NCBI GenBank assembly: GCA_023145955.1 | Contig: JAGLDA010000046.1 | Span: forward strand, 1 to 9,638 | Origin: Bacteroidales bacterium | GTDB taxonomy: Bacteria > Bacteroidota > Bacteroidia > Bacteroidales > UBA1556 | Direction of reading: 5' to 3' | DNA: 9,638 bases | Part shown: positions 1 through 7,435 of the stretch, piece by piece | Layout: each line of letters begins with the position of its first letter | Position numbering within the stretch: position 1 is the first letter of the stretch | Program-made: the position numbers and the translations under genes | Notes under the pieces: model-generated | What the model was told of the DNA's origin: nothing | What the model saw: only the letters and a program-made list of their open reading frames with translations | The model's database searches: none

Positions 1-819
1 CTAATATTTGAAGATAGCACAATGATTATTACTGATTATAGTACATCAAGTAAATATTTTGTTTTTGAAAATATACCTTATGGCAATTATTATATTAAAT
101 GCATAATATCTGATAATTCCAGCGAATATGGAAATTACTTTAATACATGGGCTTCGCATGATCCTAATAATCAGCATGTAAGTTGGGAAGACGCTGAAGT
201 GTTTTTATTAAATAGTGAATTTGAGATTGCAAATATAAATCTTAAAGAACCTGATGTAGTATTTAGTGGTGGCGCTGGCGTAATATCAGGTGAAATAACT
301 AATACCATGGGTATAAATACTTCTGAACAATTATTGTATTTATTAAATGACACTAAGAATTTCGTTAGTGCAATTTACCCAAGTCCTACAGGGAGTTTTA
401 GGTTTGATTCTTTAATTATGGGAACTTATTATATTCGCCCTGAGCTTCTAAATATCACCTCTATGGATATAGAGATTCAGCTAAATGTGGATGCTCCTAC
501 AGTGGATGATGTTCAGATTTCAATAGATAGCAATCATTATTTCACATCTGTAAATAAAATAAATAGCAATATCTTTGATTTCAATGTATATCCAAACCCT
601 ACAGATGGTTTTATTAACCTTGACATTGTCACTAAAAATGAATCAAAACTAATCGTAAACATATATAATATGTTGGGTGTTAGTTTATATACAAATTCAT
701 TATCAATAGATGAAATTCAAATACTAAAATTAGATATTTCTGAATATAAGACAGGACTTTATTTTATTAGTGTGTCGGATGGTTATAATGTTTCTGTAAA
801 AAAGATTTTAAAGAACTGA
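1..819 (+). CDS. T9SS type A cargo protein, C-terminal part (5' truncated by window edge)
   Basis: The frame is open from base 1, so the visible ATG at 22 is probably internal and the gene begins outside the window. The 272 visible residues have three parts. First comes a beta-sandwich module containing FENIPYGNYY, typical of SdrD-B or carboxypeptidase-regulatory-like folds. Next is a linker with GGAGVISGEIT that opens a second such module (about residues 88-170). Last is a type A T9SS sorting domain (about 192-272) with the signature VYPNP, a central VNIYNMLG strand, a TGLYFISV strand and the basic end VKKILKN. In this family that domain directs export across the outer membrane and is removed on attachment to surface lipopolysaccharide. 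The protein is therefore likely a secreted or surface adhesin-like or enzyme-anchoring protein; any catalytic domain would lie upstream. Its first module resembles one in the next gene, which suggests related neighbours. The exact function is unknown. Confidence 0.85.
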   Translation, partial: LIFEDSTMIITDYSTSSKYFVFENIPYGNYYIKCIISDNSSEYGNYFNTWASHDPNNQHVSWEDAEVFLLNSEFEIANINLKEPDVVFSGGAGVISGEITNTMGINTSEQLLYLLNDTKNFVSAIYPSPTGSFRFDSLIMGTYYIRPELLNITSMDIEIQLNVDAPTVDDVQISIDSNHYFTSVNKINSNIFDFNVYPNPTDGFINLDIVTKNESKLIVNIYNMLGVSLYTNSLSIDEIQILKLDISEYKTGLYFISVSDGYNVSVKKILKN

Positions 820-841
820 TGCAACCATAATAGAAAGTTTG

Positions 842-849
842 TATCTTTA
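842..849 (+). promoter_or_regulatory. Possible Bacteroidota -7 box (TATCTTTA) upstream of the PKD-protein gene
   Basis: TATCTTTA matches the Bacteroidota sigma-ABfr -7 consensus TAnnTTTG at five of six fixed positions. No clear TTG is seen at the expected -33 distance, so the call is weak. If real, transcription would begin close to the in-frame ATG at 856. That would leave about 60 nt of leader before the ATG at 916, which fits 916 as the true start. Confidence 0.3.
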
Positions 850-915
850 TTATAGATGAGATTAAAAAGAGAATTTAACAATAAAACAGTAAATAATAAT
901 TTAAAACAACTTATG

Positions 916-2850
916 ATGATTAAAAAATTACTAACCTTATTAGTTTTAATAGTTGCTACACTTGGTATGAGTGCACAAACTATTAGTGGTACAGTTACCG
1001 ACCTTAATGGTTCTGGTATTAGTAACCACCAAGTTCATATTATGAATAATGATAGTATGAATCCTTATGTTTCTTCAACATATACTACTGGCAATGGAGC
1101 TTATTCTTTTGCGAATGTTCCTTCGAGCCCAACAGGATTTATAGTATACACATTTGATTGTCAGCAAAGCTTTCAGATGGTTAGTCTATCAAGTAATAGC
1201 GGAACAGCAAATTTCCAAATTTGTGTATCTAGTCCTGCTTCATGTAATGCTATGTTCTATAGCTATCCTGATAGCTTGAATCCTATGGATATTAACTTTA
1301 TGGATTTGTCTTCAGGCAATCCAACTTCTTGGTCTTGGAGTTTCGGTGATGGTACAAGTGCCAATACGCAAAATCCAACACATACTTATGCTTCAAATGG
1401 TACTTATAACGTTAGCCTTTATATAAGTAGTGCTTTATGTTCCGATACAATTACAATGACCATAACTGTCGGAAATACAACACCTAGTTGTATGGCAAGT
1501 TTCTATTATGTGCCTGATACTGCAAATAATAATAGTATTATGTTTTTTGATATGTCATTAGGAAACCCTACAACATGGGCATGGGACTTTGGTGATGGTA
1601 CAACATCTACAAGTCAAAATCCAACTCATGTATATGCTACTCAAGGAAATTATAATGTAACTCTTTCAATTTCATCACCTAATTCGGGTTCAATGTGTAC
1701 TTCTAGTATTACTCAAATGATTTATGTTGGCTCTGGCGGAAATCCTTCAGGTTGTCAATCTTCATTTACTTCAGCAGTACAAGGTTTAGCAGTTAATTTT
1801 ACTGATGCTTCCACAGGTAATCCAACAAATTGGATGTGGGACTTTGGTGATGGTAGTACTTCGAGTGTTCAAAATCCAGCTCATACTTATGCATCAAATG
1901 GAATGTATTATATAAGCCTTACAATAGCAGGACCTCAAAATTGTACTAGCTATAGCGATACTATAATGTATATAGGTTCTACATTAAATACATATAGCCT
2001 TAGCGGAACTGTATATGATAATGGTACTGCCATATCTAGTGGTTTTGCAGCAATATTTAATACTAATACAAATAATGTAGTAGGGTTTTCACTTATTGAT
2101 TCACTAGGAGGATATAATTTTCAATATGTAGATACTGGTGTATTCATTATAGGAGCTGTTGCTGATACTAATTTTGCCCCAACATATTATGGAGATGTTA
2201 TATTCTATTCAGCTGCTACTCTAATTACAGTTACAAGCAATTTAACTGGATTGGATATTAATTTAGTTACTCCTCCTGTTACTCCAGGTGCTGGTACTAT
2301 AAGTGGTACTGTGGGTTCTAATAGTAAAGCTAATGTAGATGGTCTATTAGTATTATTAACGGATGATAGTAATAGTGACGCTTTAATTTCTTCTACAATA
2401 ACTGAAAGTAACGGTAATTATGTATTTGATAATATAGCTAATGGTTCGTATAATATCTGGGTAGAAATTCCTGGTATGACAGCTACACCAATTAATGTAA
2501 CTATAAAGGATGGAAATGTTACAAGCACAGGAAATGATTTTATTATTACAGGTAATACTGTTATTCCAGCGCCAACATCTATTTCTGATAATGCAATTGT
2601 GGGTGTTCTTAATGTATATCCAAATCCAGTTCTAAATATTCTTAATGTAGAAATTGATATGGAGCAAGGTTCTAAATGTAGTTTTGAAATTTATAGCATA
2701 GCTGGTAAGTTAATAAGTGCTCAAGCTGCTAGTATGAACGCAGGAAGCAATCTTATTAGCATAAATACTAATGAACTAGCACAAGGAACATATATTCTAA
2801 AAATAGAAAACTCAGCCAATCAAACAATGCAGAGTTTATTTGTTAAATAG
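916..2850 (+). CDS. Secreted multi-PKD-domain protein with T9SS type A sorting domain
   Basis: This is a 644-residue surface or secreted protein. I chose the ATG at 916 because it begins a good signal peptide (MIKKLLTLLVLIVATLGMSAQ, cut after about residue 20-21). The in-frame ATG at 856 would place 20 polar residues before it, and the ATG at 913 is equally possible. Domains in order are: a carboxypeptidase-regulatory or SdrD-like sandwich (about 22-104); three PKD domains (about 109-186, 192-272 and 280-354), each with the hallmark W-x-FGDG-T/S; an SdrD-like module containing PTYYGDV (359-455); a second such module starting at GAGTISGTVG (459-546); and a type A T9SS sorting domain (562-644) with VYPNP and a final LFVK. 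No catalytic domain is visible, so an adhesive, scaffold or matrix role is inferred. It lies 96 bp after another T9SS cargo gene on the same strand and is followed by a strong terminator. A transcription unit shared with the upstream gene is possible but not shown. Confidence 0.88.
   Translation: MIKKLLTLLVLIVATLGMSAQTISGTVTDLNGSGISNHQVHIMNNDSMNPYVSSTYTTGNGAYSFANVPSSPTGFIVYTFDCQQSFQMVSLSSNSGTANFQICVSSPASCNAMFYSYPDSLNPMDINFMDLSSGNPTSWSWSFGDGTSANTQNPTHTYASNGTYNVSLYISSALCSDTITMTITVGNTTPSCMASFYYVPDTANNNSIMFFDMSLGNPTTWAWDFGDGTTSTSQNPTHVYATQGNYNVTLSISSPNSGSMCTSSITQMIYVGSGGNPSGCQSSFTSAVQGLAVNFTDASTGNPTNWMWDFGDGSTSSVQNPAHTYASNGMYYISLTIAGPQNCTSYSDTIMYIGSTLNTYSLSGTVYDNGTAISSGFAAIFNTNTNNVVGFSLIDSLGGYNFQYVDTGVFIIGAVADTNFAPTYYGDVIFYSAATLITVTSNLTGLDINLVTPPVTPGAGTISGTVGSNSKANVDGLLVLLTDDSNSDALISSTITESNGNYVFDNIANGSYNIWVEIPGMTATPINVTIKDGNVTSTGNDFIITGNTVIPAPTSISDNAIVGVLNVYPNPVLNILNVEIDMEQGSKCSFEIYSIAGKLISAQAASMNAGSNLISINTNELAQGTYILKIENSANQTMQSLFVK
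1240..1977 (+). repeat. Three tandem PKD-domain coding repeats
   Basis: Three consecutive segments of about 75-88 codons each encode a C-x-A/S-x-F start, a GNPT-x-W strand, the W-x-FGDG-T/S signature, then NP-T/A-H-x-YA and a final Y-N/I-V/I-S/T-L strand. The repetition is clear in the protein but has diverged in the DNA, which points to old duplications rather than recent copies. PKD domains are extracellular beta-sandwiches that usually act as spacers or in binding. Confidence 0.8.
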
Positions 2851-2887
2851 TCATTACAATTGAGGTAGGATTATTTTTAATTTGTTT

Positions 2888-2919
2888 AAAGCCATCTGTA
2901 ATTTGCAGGTGGCTTTTTT
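2888..2919 (+). terminator. Rho-independent terminator of the PKD-protein gene, possibly bidirectional
   Basis: The 11-bp arms AAAGCCATCTG (2888-2898) and CAGGTGGCTTT (2906-2916) pair with a single T-G wobble around a 7-nt loop. They are followed by more T residues, giving a run of six T (2914-2919). The hairpin sits 37 bp after the plus-strand stop. It also lies 12 bp beyond the stop of the convergent minus-strand barrel gene. Read on the minus strand the tail is poorer (TTT then AAAC), so it should work mainly for the plus strand. Confidence 0.85.
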
Positions 2920-2931
2920 CATTTTATGTAA

Positions 2932-3756
2932 CTATAGTTTATAGATTATGCCAATATTTAAACCTATATTATTATAGGTAAATGTTTGCTTTGGAAGTTG
3001 TAATGGATTATCAATATCTGGATTTTGACTGTATTGATAAGAAATCCATTCGTTGAATTGCTTTTTTTTATCAATAGTTAATCTATCACTATCAGGATAA
3101 GATTTGTCATTTATTATTGTTTCTGTAATCTGTGAAGAGTTAGGGATATAATTATATGCCTCAAAACTAACACCAAATACACCACTTATTTTATCTGTAA
3201 AATTATATGTTAATCCTATTTCAGAATAGAAGCCAACGCCACTTTTACCAGAATAATCCCAAATATAAACAGTAGTATTTGGATATACACTAATTGTTTC
3301 TTTAAGAACTTGTTTTGTACTATTAAATGAGGCTCCTATGCGAAAAAAACTATTAAGTTTTTCAAAATCAGTATTAATAATAATTGTAGGAATAATTGAG
3401 TGGCGCTTTGCAGAAAGTTCTCGTTCGTTATTTTCAGTAACTCCAGCTATAGCATTAATTTCAGTAAATACGACTTTGGAGTTAAAATTATATTTGTACA
3501 ATAAACTTATGCCAATTTTATTAAAAAACAGATAATTAATATTAGCACCGATATCAATATTTTGTCCAAGGCTGAATTTTAAGTTTTGATTAAAATATTC
3601 ATCATTTTCTAATTTTGTATTAATAAATGTTTCTACCGAATTTTTCATAATACCTTTGGAATATCCACCAGATATGCCAAATTGTAAGCCTTTAATTTGA
3701 CCACTTATATTAAGTGATAATAATAGTATTGCTATTATAAAGAGTGATATTTTCAT
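2932..3756 (-). CDS. Outer-membrane beta-barrel protein, downstream partner of a T9SS type B cargo gene
   Basis: This 274-residue protein has a signal peptide (about 1-20, ending LNISGQ). The rest consists of alternating amphipathic strands rich in glycine and aromatic residues, for example LQFGISGGYSKG (24-35), NINYLFFNKIGISLLYKYNF (72-91), GVGFYSEIGLTYNF (173-186) and a final NIGLNIGIIYKL (263-274). That pattern fits a small 8- to 10-strand outer-membrane barrel of the PorT or OMP_b-brl type. It ends in leucine rather than the usual aromatic residue. Its ATG lies 14 bp after the stop of the type B T9SS cargo gene on the same strand, with no terminator between them, so the two are probably cotranscribed. 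In Flavobacterium, type B cargo genes such as sprB are followed by a PorP/SprF-family barrel. This protein holds that position but lacks the N-terminal NPAYAG-like motif usual for that family. Family assignment is moderate; function is inferred from context only. Confidence 0.8.
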   Translation of the reverse strand: MKISLFIIAILLLSLNISGQIKGLQFGISGGYSKGIMKNSVETFINTKLENDEYFNQNLKFSLGQNIDIGANINYLFFNKIGISLLYKYNFNSKVVFTEINAIAGVTENNERELSAKRHSIIPTIIINTDFEKLNSFFRIGASFNSTKQVLKETISVYPNTTVYIWDYSGKSGVGFYSEIGLTYNFTDKISGVFGVSFEAYNYIPNSSQITETIINDKSYPDSDRLTIDKKKQFNEWISYQYSQNPDIDNPLQLPKQTFTYNNIGLNIGIIYKL

Positions 3757-3770
3757 ATTATTTATTGGGT

Positions 3771-6017
3771 TTATTTAATTAGAATGACAAAGCCATATTT
3801 GGAATAATTCTTCCCTGCAAAATCAGTATAATCTATTCGCCATGTATACGAACCTTGCATAGCTTCTTCGTTATTATATTTTCCATCCCATCCCGAATTT
3901 TGATTTCTAGTTTCAAAAACTATCTTTCCCCATCTATTGTATATAAATAATTGATATAGTTCAATATTCTCAACATAAGGTAGAAATTTGTCATTTAAAC
4001 CATCACCATTTGGGGTAAAAGCATTTTGCACCCATATTATCTGTGCACATTCCTCAAAATTAACAACGCAGGTGTCACTTACCTTACCACATGTATTTGT
4101 TACTGTACAATAATAGGTCCCTGGCTCATCAACTATTATACTTGTGTCTTGGGCTCCATTTTGCCATATATTATCACCACTTGAGGAACTATAAAGTGTT
4201 ACAGTGTGATTCATACATATGCTAGTGTCAGAAGCTAAGTTAATATATGGAGGAAAGTCAATACCCAGATTAAATACATCGCTATCTCTGCAATCATTAG
4301 TGTCAACAACTTCTAATAAATATGAATTCATTATATTAGCAACGAAATATCTACCTGTATCCTGCATATTCCATATGTTTATTAAACTATCGTTACCTGC
4401 ATCTAGAATTACAGAATCACCAAAACAAATAATTGTATCGTTTCGAAGATTAGCTACAGGAGCTGGGAATATGTTTAATATTTCCACAGTATCGGCACTA
4501 ATTCCACAAGAATCGGATGCCATAAGCCAATAAATACCTATTGAATCAATATTTATAGTTTGGGTAGTTGCTCCAGTATTCCATAAATAATTAATGGCTA
4601 AACCCCCATTCAATGAAGGAATAGAATTGATACAAAAGGATGTGTCAGGTCCTAAATCCACCCACGGTGGTCCAATAATTTTAGTGTAATTTAAAATAGT
4701 ATCGGAAGTGCCACAATGAAAAGTAACTAGTTTAATAGTATAATGCCCTGTATAGTTGAATTTATATTTAGGTTCAAAAAGTGTTGAACTATCCAAAATA
4801 GGGTTGTCACCAAAATACCAAATTAAAGAATCTAACTTTGTAGTATCACCATTAACTGAATAAAAAGAAGTGTCGCCTAAACATTCAGTAGAGCCATCAA
4901 AATCCAAATTAGTTTTTGCATATTGAATTTGAGGTAAGCCAGCTTCGCATTTTCTACCTTGTAAATAAATAGCAGTTGAATTATAATTACAGCCTGCACC
5001 TAAAAGGTATGGTATTTCTATTCTTCCTAAATAATATGAGTTATCACGACTAACATAGATTAATTTATCAGGGCCAATTTGTAAACTTCCAAGGAGCTGA
5101 GCTTGGGAATTAATTAGTACTTTAGAGTTCATTATAGTATCTGAATCCCATGCTTGAAGTGAGTACTGTAATAATTGACCAGATATTGTTGATACATATA
5201 GAACCTCGCTATCATAGCTAAATTCAATTCCATATGCATTATTAATTCCAATAAGCAATATTGGATCAGTAAGCTCTCCAGTAATATTATTAAAATGAAA
5301 TAGCTCTACTGTGCCATCATATGTTTTAGCAAGAGCTACCTTTGTACCATCCATAGTTGCTTTAATGCAACCTTTAGCATTAAGAGAGTTTCCGTTATGG
5401 GTGCTGCCGGTATGGCTAATTATAGGAGTTTTTAATAGGCTGTCTTCCGTGAACTTATAAACGTAGAAAGCGTCTGTATTCCATTGATGGCTAATTAACC
5501 ACTTAGATTTATTATCGCAATGATTTGTTAAACACATGCGTTCTGTTGCTGAGGGCAAGAGTGGAATATTCTTATTTGCAGGTAATAAACCACTTGGTGT
5601 AAGAATTGAGTAACATAGCCCATTGCTACCATTATGAGCATCAGTAGTTAATAAATATAAAGTATCAGTTGATTCTTTAGGCATATAAAAAAGTGTAGAT
5701 TGACAAGAATTCATGCTCCCATTTAAGTTATTGCCATTTGCCACTAATGCTCCAGTTCCATCCCAGAGCTTTTGACCATTTGAATAATAATGTACTGAAC
5801 CATTAGTCCCTTCGTATACCGCACAACCTTCAGGTGTGCTAATTGTATTTGAAGAGCCAGAAATAATATTACCACTATTTGAAAATGAAATTTGTGCTTT
5901 TTGTCCAAAATACCAAGTTTTGGGAACTTGTGCTTGCGAGCTTATAGAAAAAAGAAAACTCATAAGTATTATAGAGCCTAAGAATAATATTTTTCTGGAA
6001 ATACTTATTGTCCACAT
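3771..6017 (-). CDS. Large secreted protein with propeller-like N-terminus, PKD/Ig-like repeats and T9SS type B (gliding-motility-type) C-terminal domain
   Basis: The protein has 748 residues. A signal peptide ends near SSQAQ (about residue 30). The start WYFGQKAQISF and the following segment to about 365 look like the WD40-like propeller head seen in many type B T9SS proteins, with motifs such as TPEGCAVYEG, ANGNNLNGS and FSYDSEVLYVS. A PKD-like domain covers about 370-448, with WYFGD in the place of the usual W-x-FGD. Three Ig-like repeats follow (452-655), each opening with a D-T-S/I-I/F-C element. The C-terminal domain (662-748) has the type B hallmark FTPNGDGLND, then LFIYNRWGKIVFE, WDGKYNN, and ends in VILIK. 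In this family the domain directs T9SS export without the cleavage typical of type A domains. The likely role is a surface adhesin or gliding-associated protein. It heads a two-gene operon with the barrel gene and is probably transcribed from the promoter at 6048-6055. No catalytic motif was recognised. Confidence 0.88.
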   Translation of the reverse strand: MWTISISRKILFLGSIILMSFLFSISSQAQVPKTWYFGQKAQISFSNSGNIISGSSNTISTPEGCAVYEGTNGSVHYYSNGQKLWDGTGALVANGNNLNGSMNSCQSTLFYMPKESTDTLYLLTTDAHNGSNGLCYSILTPSGLLPANKNIPLLPSATERMCLTNHCDNKSKWLISHQWNTDAFYVYKFTEDSLLKTPIISHTGSTHNGNSLNAKGCIKATMDGTKVALAKTYDGTVELFHFNNITGELTDPILLIGINNAYGIEFSYDSEVLYVSTISGQLLQYSLQAWDSDTIMNSKVLINSQAQLLGSLQIGPDKLIYVSRDNSYYLGRIEIPYLLGAGCNYNSTAIYLQGRKCEAGLPQIQYAKTNLDFDGSTECLGDTSFYSVNGDTTKLDSLIWYFGDNPILDSSTLFEPKYKFNYTGHYTIKLVTFHCGTSDTILNYTKIIGPPWVDLGPDTSFCINSIPSLNGGLAINYLWNTGATTQTINIDSIGIYWLMASDSCGISADTVEILNIFPAPVANLRNDTIICFGDSVILDAGNDSLINIWNMQDTGRYFVANIMNSYLLEVVDTNDCRDSDVFNLGIDFPPYINLASDTSICMNHTVTLYSSSSGDNIWQNGAQDTSIIVDEPGTYYCTVTNTCGKVSDTCVVNFEECAQIIWVQNAFTPNGDGLNDKFLPYVENIELYQLFIYNRWGKIVFETRNQNSGWDGKYNNEEAMQGSYTWRIDYTDFAGKNYSKYGFVILIK
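4053..4664 (-). repeat. Three tandem Ig-like coding repeats within the type B T9SS cargo
   Basis: Three units of about 65-70 codons open with WVDLGPDTSFC, VANLRNDTIIC and YINLASDTSIC (residues 452, 521 and 591). Each then has a tryptophan strand (YLWNTGA, INIWNMQDTG, NIWQNGAQD), and the first and third close with G-T/I-Y-x-x-x plus a CG pair. They are conserved in pattern but diverged in sequence. The middle copy keeps the opening but lacks the second-strand NTGATTQ-type turn. Confidence 0.7.
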
Positions 6018-6047
6018 TTTGTTAATTTATGAATTCTTATTATACAA

Positions 6048-6055
6048 CAAATATA
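6048..6055 (-). promoter_or_regulatory. Minus-strand -7 promoter box (TATATTTG) for the type B cargo operon
   Basis: Read on the minus strand, this site is a perfect match to the Bacteroidota -7 consensus TAnnTTTG. It lies about 30 nt before the ATG at 6017, which would leave a leader of roughly 20-25 nt. No clear TTG is visible at the -33 distance. It is paired with an identical plus-strand box 44 bp away. Confidence 0.55.
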
Positions 6056-6056
6056 A

Positions 6057-6073
6057 GGTTAAATAGTTTAATC
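6057..6073. promoter_or_regulatory. Imperfect inverted repeat between divergent promoters (possible operator)
   Basis: GGTTAAA and TTTAATC form 7-base arms around a TAG spacer, with one mismatched pair. The site lies between the two divergent -7 boxes and close to where both -33 contacts would be, so a bound protein could affect both promoters. The arms are short and AT-rich, so chance is a real alternative. Confidence 0.25.
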
Positions 6074-6099
6074 TTATACATTTAATTAAAATTATATAT

Positions 6100-6107
6100 T
6101 ATATTTG
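6100..6107 (+). promoter_or_regulatory. Plus-strand -7 promoter box (TATATTTG) for the SGNH hydrolase gene
   Basis: This is a perfect TAnnTTTG match, followed by C as in many strong Bacteroidota promoters. It lies 22 nt before the ATG at 6130, leaving a leader of about 15 nt. The -33 TTG is not evident; TTTA at 6081-6084 is the nearest candidate and is too close for ideal spacing. Confidence 0.6.
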
Positions 6108-6129
6108 CGTTAATAAACTAAGATTAACT

Positions 6130-7386
6130 ATGAGAAAAAATATTTTATTATTTATATTATTAGTTTCAGTTTCTGGCTATTCACAAAATATTAAGAAAGC
6201 ATTATTTATTGGCAACTCATATACTGCAGCCAATGATTTACCTTTTGTTATAAATAAATTGGCTATTAGTGTAGGAGATAGTTTGAACTATGAAAGTAGT
6301 ACAGCAGGAGGTCAAACATTACAGGGGCATAGCACTAGTGCTGCTACTATAAGTAGCATTCAGACTACGAATTGGGATTACGTTGTTCTTCAAGAGCAGA
6401 GCCAATTACCATCGTTCCCTATGTCGCAGGTGCAGATTCAGGTTTTTCCTTATGCAATGGCTCTGTGTGATACCATAAGATATTTTAATGGCTGCACTAC
6501 TCCGTTATTTTTCATGACCTGGGGTAGGGAGAATGGAGATCAAAATAATTGTGCAAATTGGCCGCCAATATGTACTTATAATGGCATGGATAGCTTACTT
6601 AATTTGCGTTATAGAATGATGGCAGATTCTAATGGTGCTTTGGTTTCACCAGTGGGTGCTGTTTGGCATTATATAAGAGATAATTATCCTGATATAAATC
6701 TATATTCCTCTGATGGGAGTCACCCTTCTATGCAAGGTACTTATGCTGCGGCTTGTACATTCTATGCATTAATATTTCAAAATTCTCCTATTCTTATTCA
6801 AGAAGATTATGGTCTTAATCATGATGATGCGATTGCAATAAGGGATGCTGCCCGCATTATTGCTTTCGATAGTTTGTCCAAATGGAATGTTGGTAAATTT
6901 AATCCCCAAGCAATATTTACTGTTGCTGATTCAATAGGAGTTGTACATACTTTTAATAATAGTAAATATGCAGATACATATTTATGGGATTTTGGCGATG
7001 GTACTACTTCAACATTATTTGAGCCAACTCATAGTTATACCACTCCCGCATTATATACAGTTTCACTTGAAGCAACTCGATGCGATAATAAAATGACTGC
7101 AGATACAACCTTATTAGTTTCTATTGAAAATATAGAATTGCCAATTGCCAAAACTATCAATATTTATCCTAATCCTGTAATTGGGGGCTTTATATTGAGT
7201 TCAGAAAAGGTGATTAATGCGCAGAAAATTACACTTTACTCTGCTGATGGTAGAGTGGTGAAACGATTTAACTCTTTTCTTGCAACTGAACATAAATTTG
7301 ACATCAAGGAGTTTAAAGACGGAATTTACTTTTTGTCAATGTTAGTTGATGGCGAGTATGTGCGAATTAAAATAGTAAAACAATAA
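6130..7386 (+). CDS. Secreted SGNH/GDSL-like hydrolase with PKD domain and T9SS type A sorting domain
   Basis: The protein has 418 residues and a signal peptide (about 1-19, ending SGYSQ). The N-terminal domain (22-250) carries the marks of the SGNH fold. LFIGNSYT has the likely nucleophile Ser30. TAGGQTLQG at 58-66 supplies block II glycines. DGSHPS at 195-200 has the likely Asp195 and His198 of the catalytic set. The canonical GxND of block III is absent, and VVLQEQS (85-91) takes its place, as in DUF4886-like members of the clan. A PKD domain follows (about 260-333, WDFGDGT at 286-292), then a type A sorting domain (339-418) with IYPNP and a final VKIVKQ-like tail (RIKIVKQ). The predicted role is an exported esterase or deacetylase acting on an ester-substituted glycan or lipid; the substrate cannot be read from sequence. 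It is a single gene with its own promoter and a 3' hairpin, divergent from the type B cargo operon. Confidence 0.87.
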   Translation: MRKNILLFILLVSVSGYSQNIKKALFIGNSYTAANDLPFVINKLAISVGDSLNYESSTAGGQTLQGHSTSAATISSIQTTNWDYVVLQEQSQLPSFPMSQVQIQVFPYAMALCDTIRYFNGCTTPLFFMTWGRENGDQNNCANWPPICTYNGMDSLLNLRYRMMADSNGALVSPVGAVWHYIRDNYPDINLYSSDGSHPSMQGTYAAACTFYALIFQNSPILIQEDYGLNHDDAIAIRDAARIIAFDSLSKWNVGKFNPQAIFTVADSIGVVHTFNNSKYADTYLWDFGDGTTSTLFEPTHSYTTPALYTVSLEATRCDNKMTADTTLLVSIENIELPIAKTINIYPNPVIGGFILSSEKVINAQKITLYSADGRVVKRFNSFLATEHKFDIKEFKDGIYFLSMLVDGEYVRIKIVKQ

Positions 7387-7387
7387 A

Positions 7388-7435
7388 AAAACTTTTGCAA
7401 AATCATATGATTAAAAATGAATCTGCAAAAGTTTT
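7388..7435 (+). terminator. Long-loop hairpin after the SGNH hydrolase gene, probable terminator
   Basis: Perfect 12-bp arms AAAACTTTTGCA (7388-7399) and TGCAAAAGTTTT (7424-7435) start two bases after the stop codon. The loop is 24 nt and contains a further perfect 12-bp palindrome, AATCATATGATT (7401-7412). The 3' arm ends in TTTT followed by ATTAATTT, a weak U tract. Termination or 3'-end stabilisation of the mRNA is the likely role. Confidence 0.65.

Noticed and set aside
171..353. Minus-strand open frame of about 60 codons inside the first gene
   Set aside because: It is antisense to clear beta-sandwich coding sequence, with no promoter and no family resemblance.
856..915. ATG at 856 as the start of the multi-PKD protein
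   Set aside because: The first 20 residues are polar and basic and precede a complete signal peptide that starts at 916, so 916 (or 913) is the better start.
817..916. The first two genes being one gene split by a frameshift
   Set aside because: The first ends in a complete sorting domain with a normal stop, and the second begins with its own signal peptide.
3338..3535. Plus-strand open frame of about 65 codons inside the barrel gene
   Set aside because: It is antisense to a well-supported gene and shows no independent coding signal.
4219..4533. Plus-strand open frame of about 104 codons inside the type B cargo gene
   Set aside because: It lies wholly antisense to a gene with clear domains and a T9SS sorting signal, and its translation has no recognisable pattern.
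5836..6066. Plus-strand open frame of about 76 codons crossing the start of the type B cargo gene
   Set aside because: It is antisense to the signal-peptide region and overlaps the minus-strand promoter. The hydrophobic stretch is not supported by any start context.
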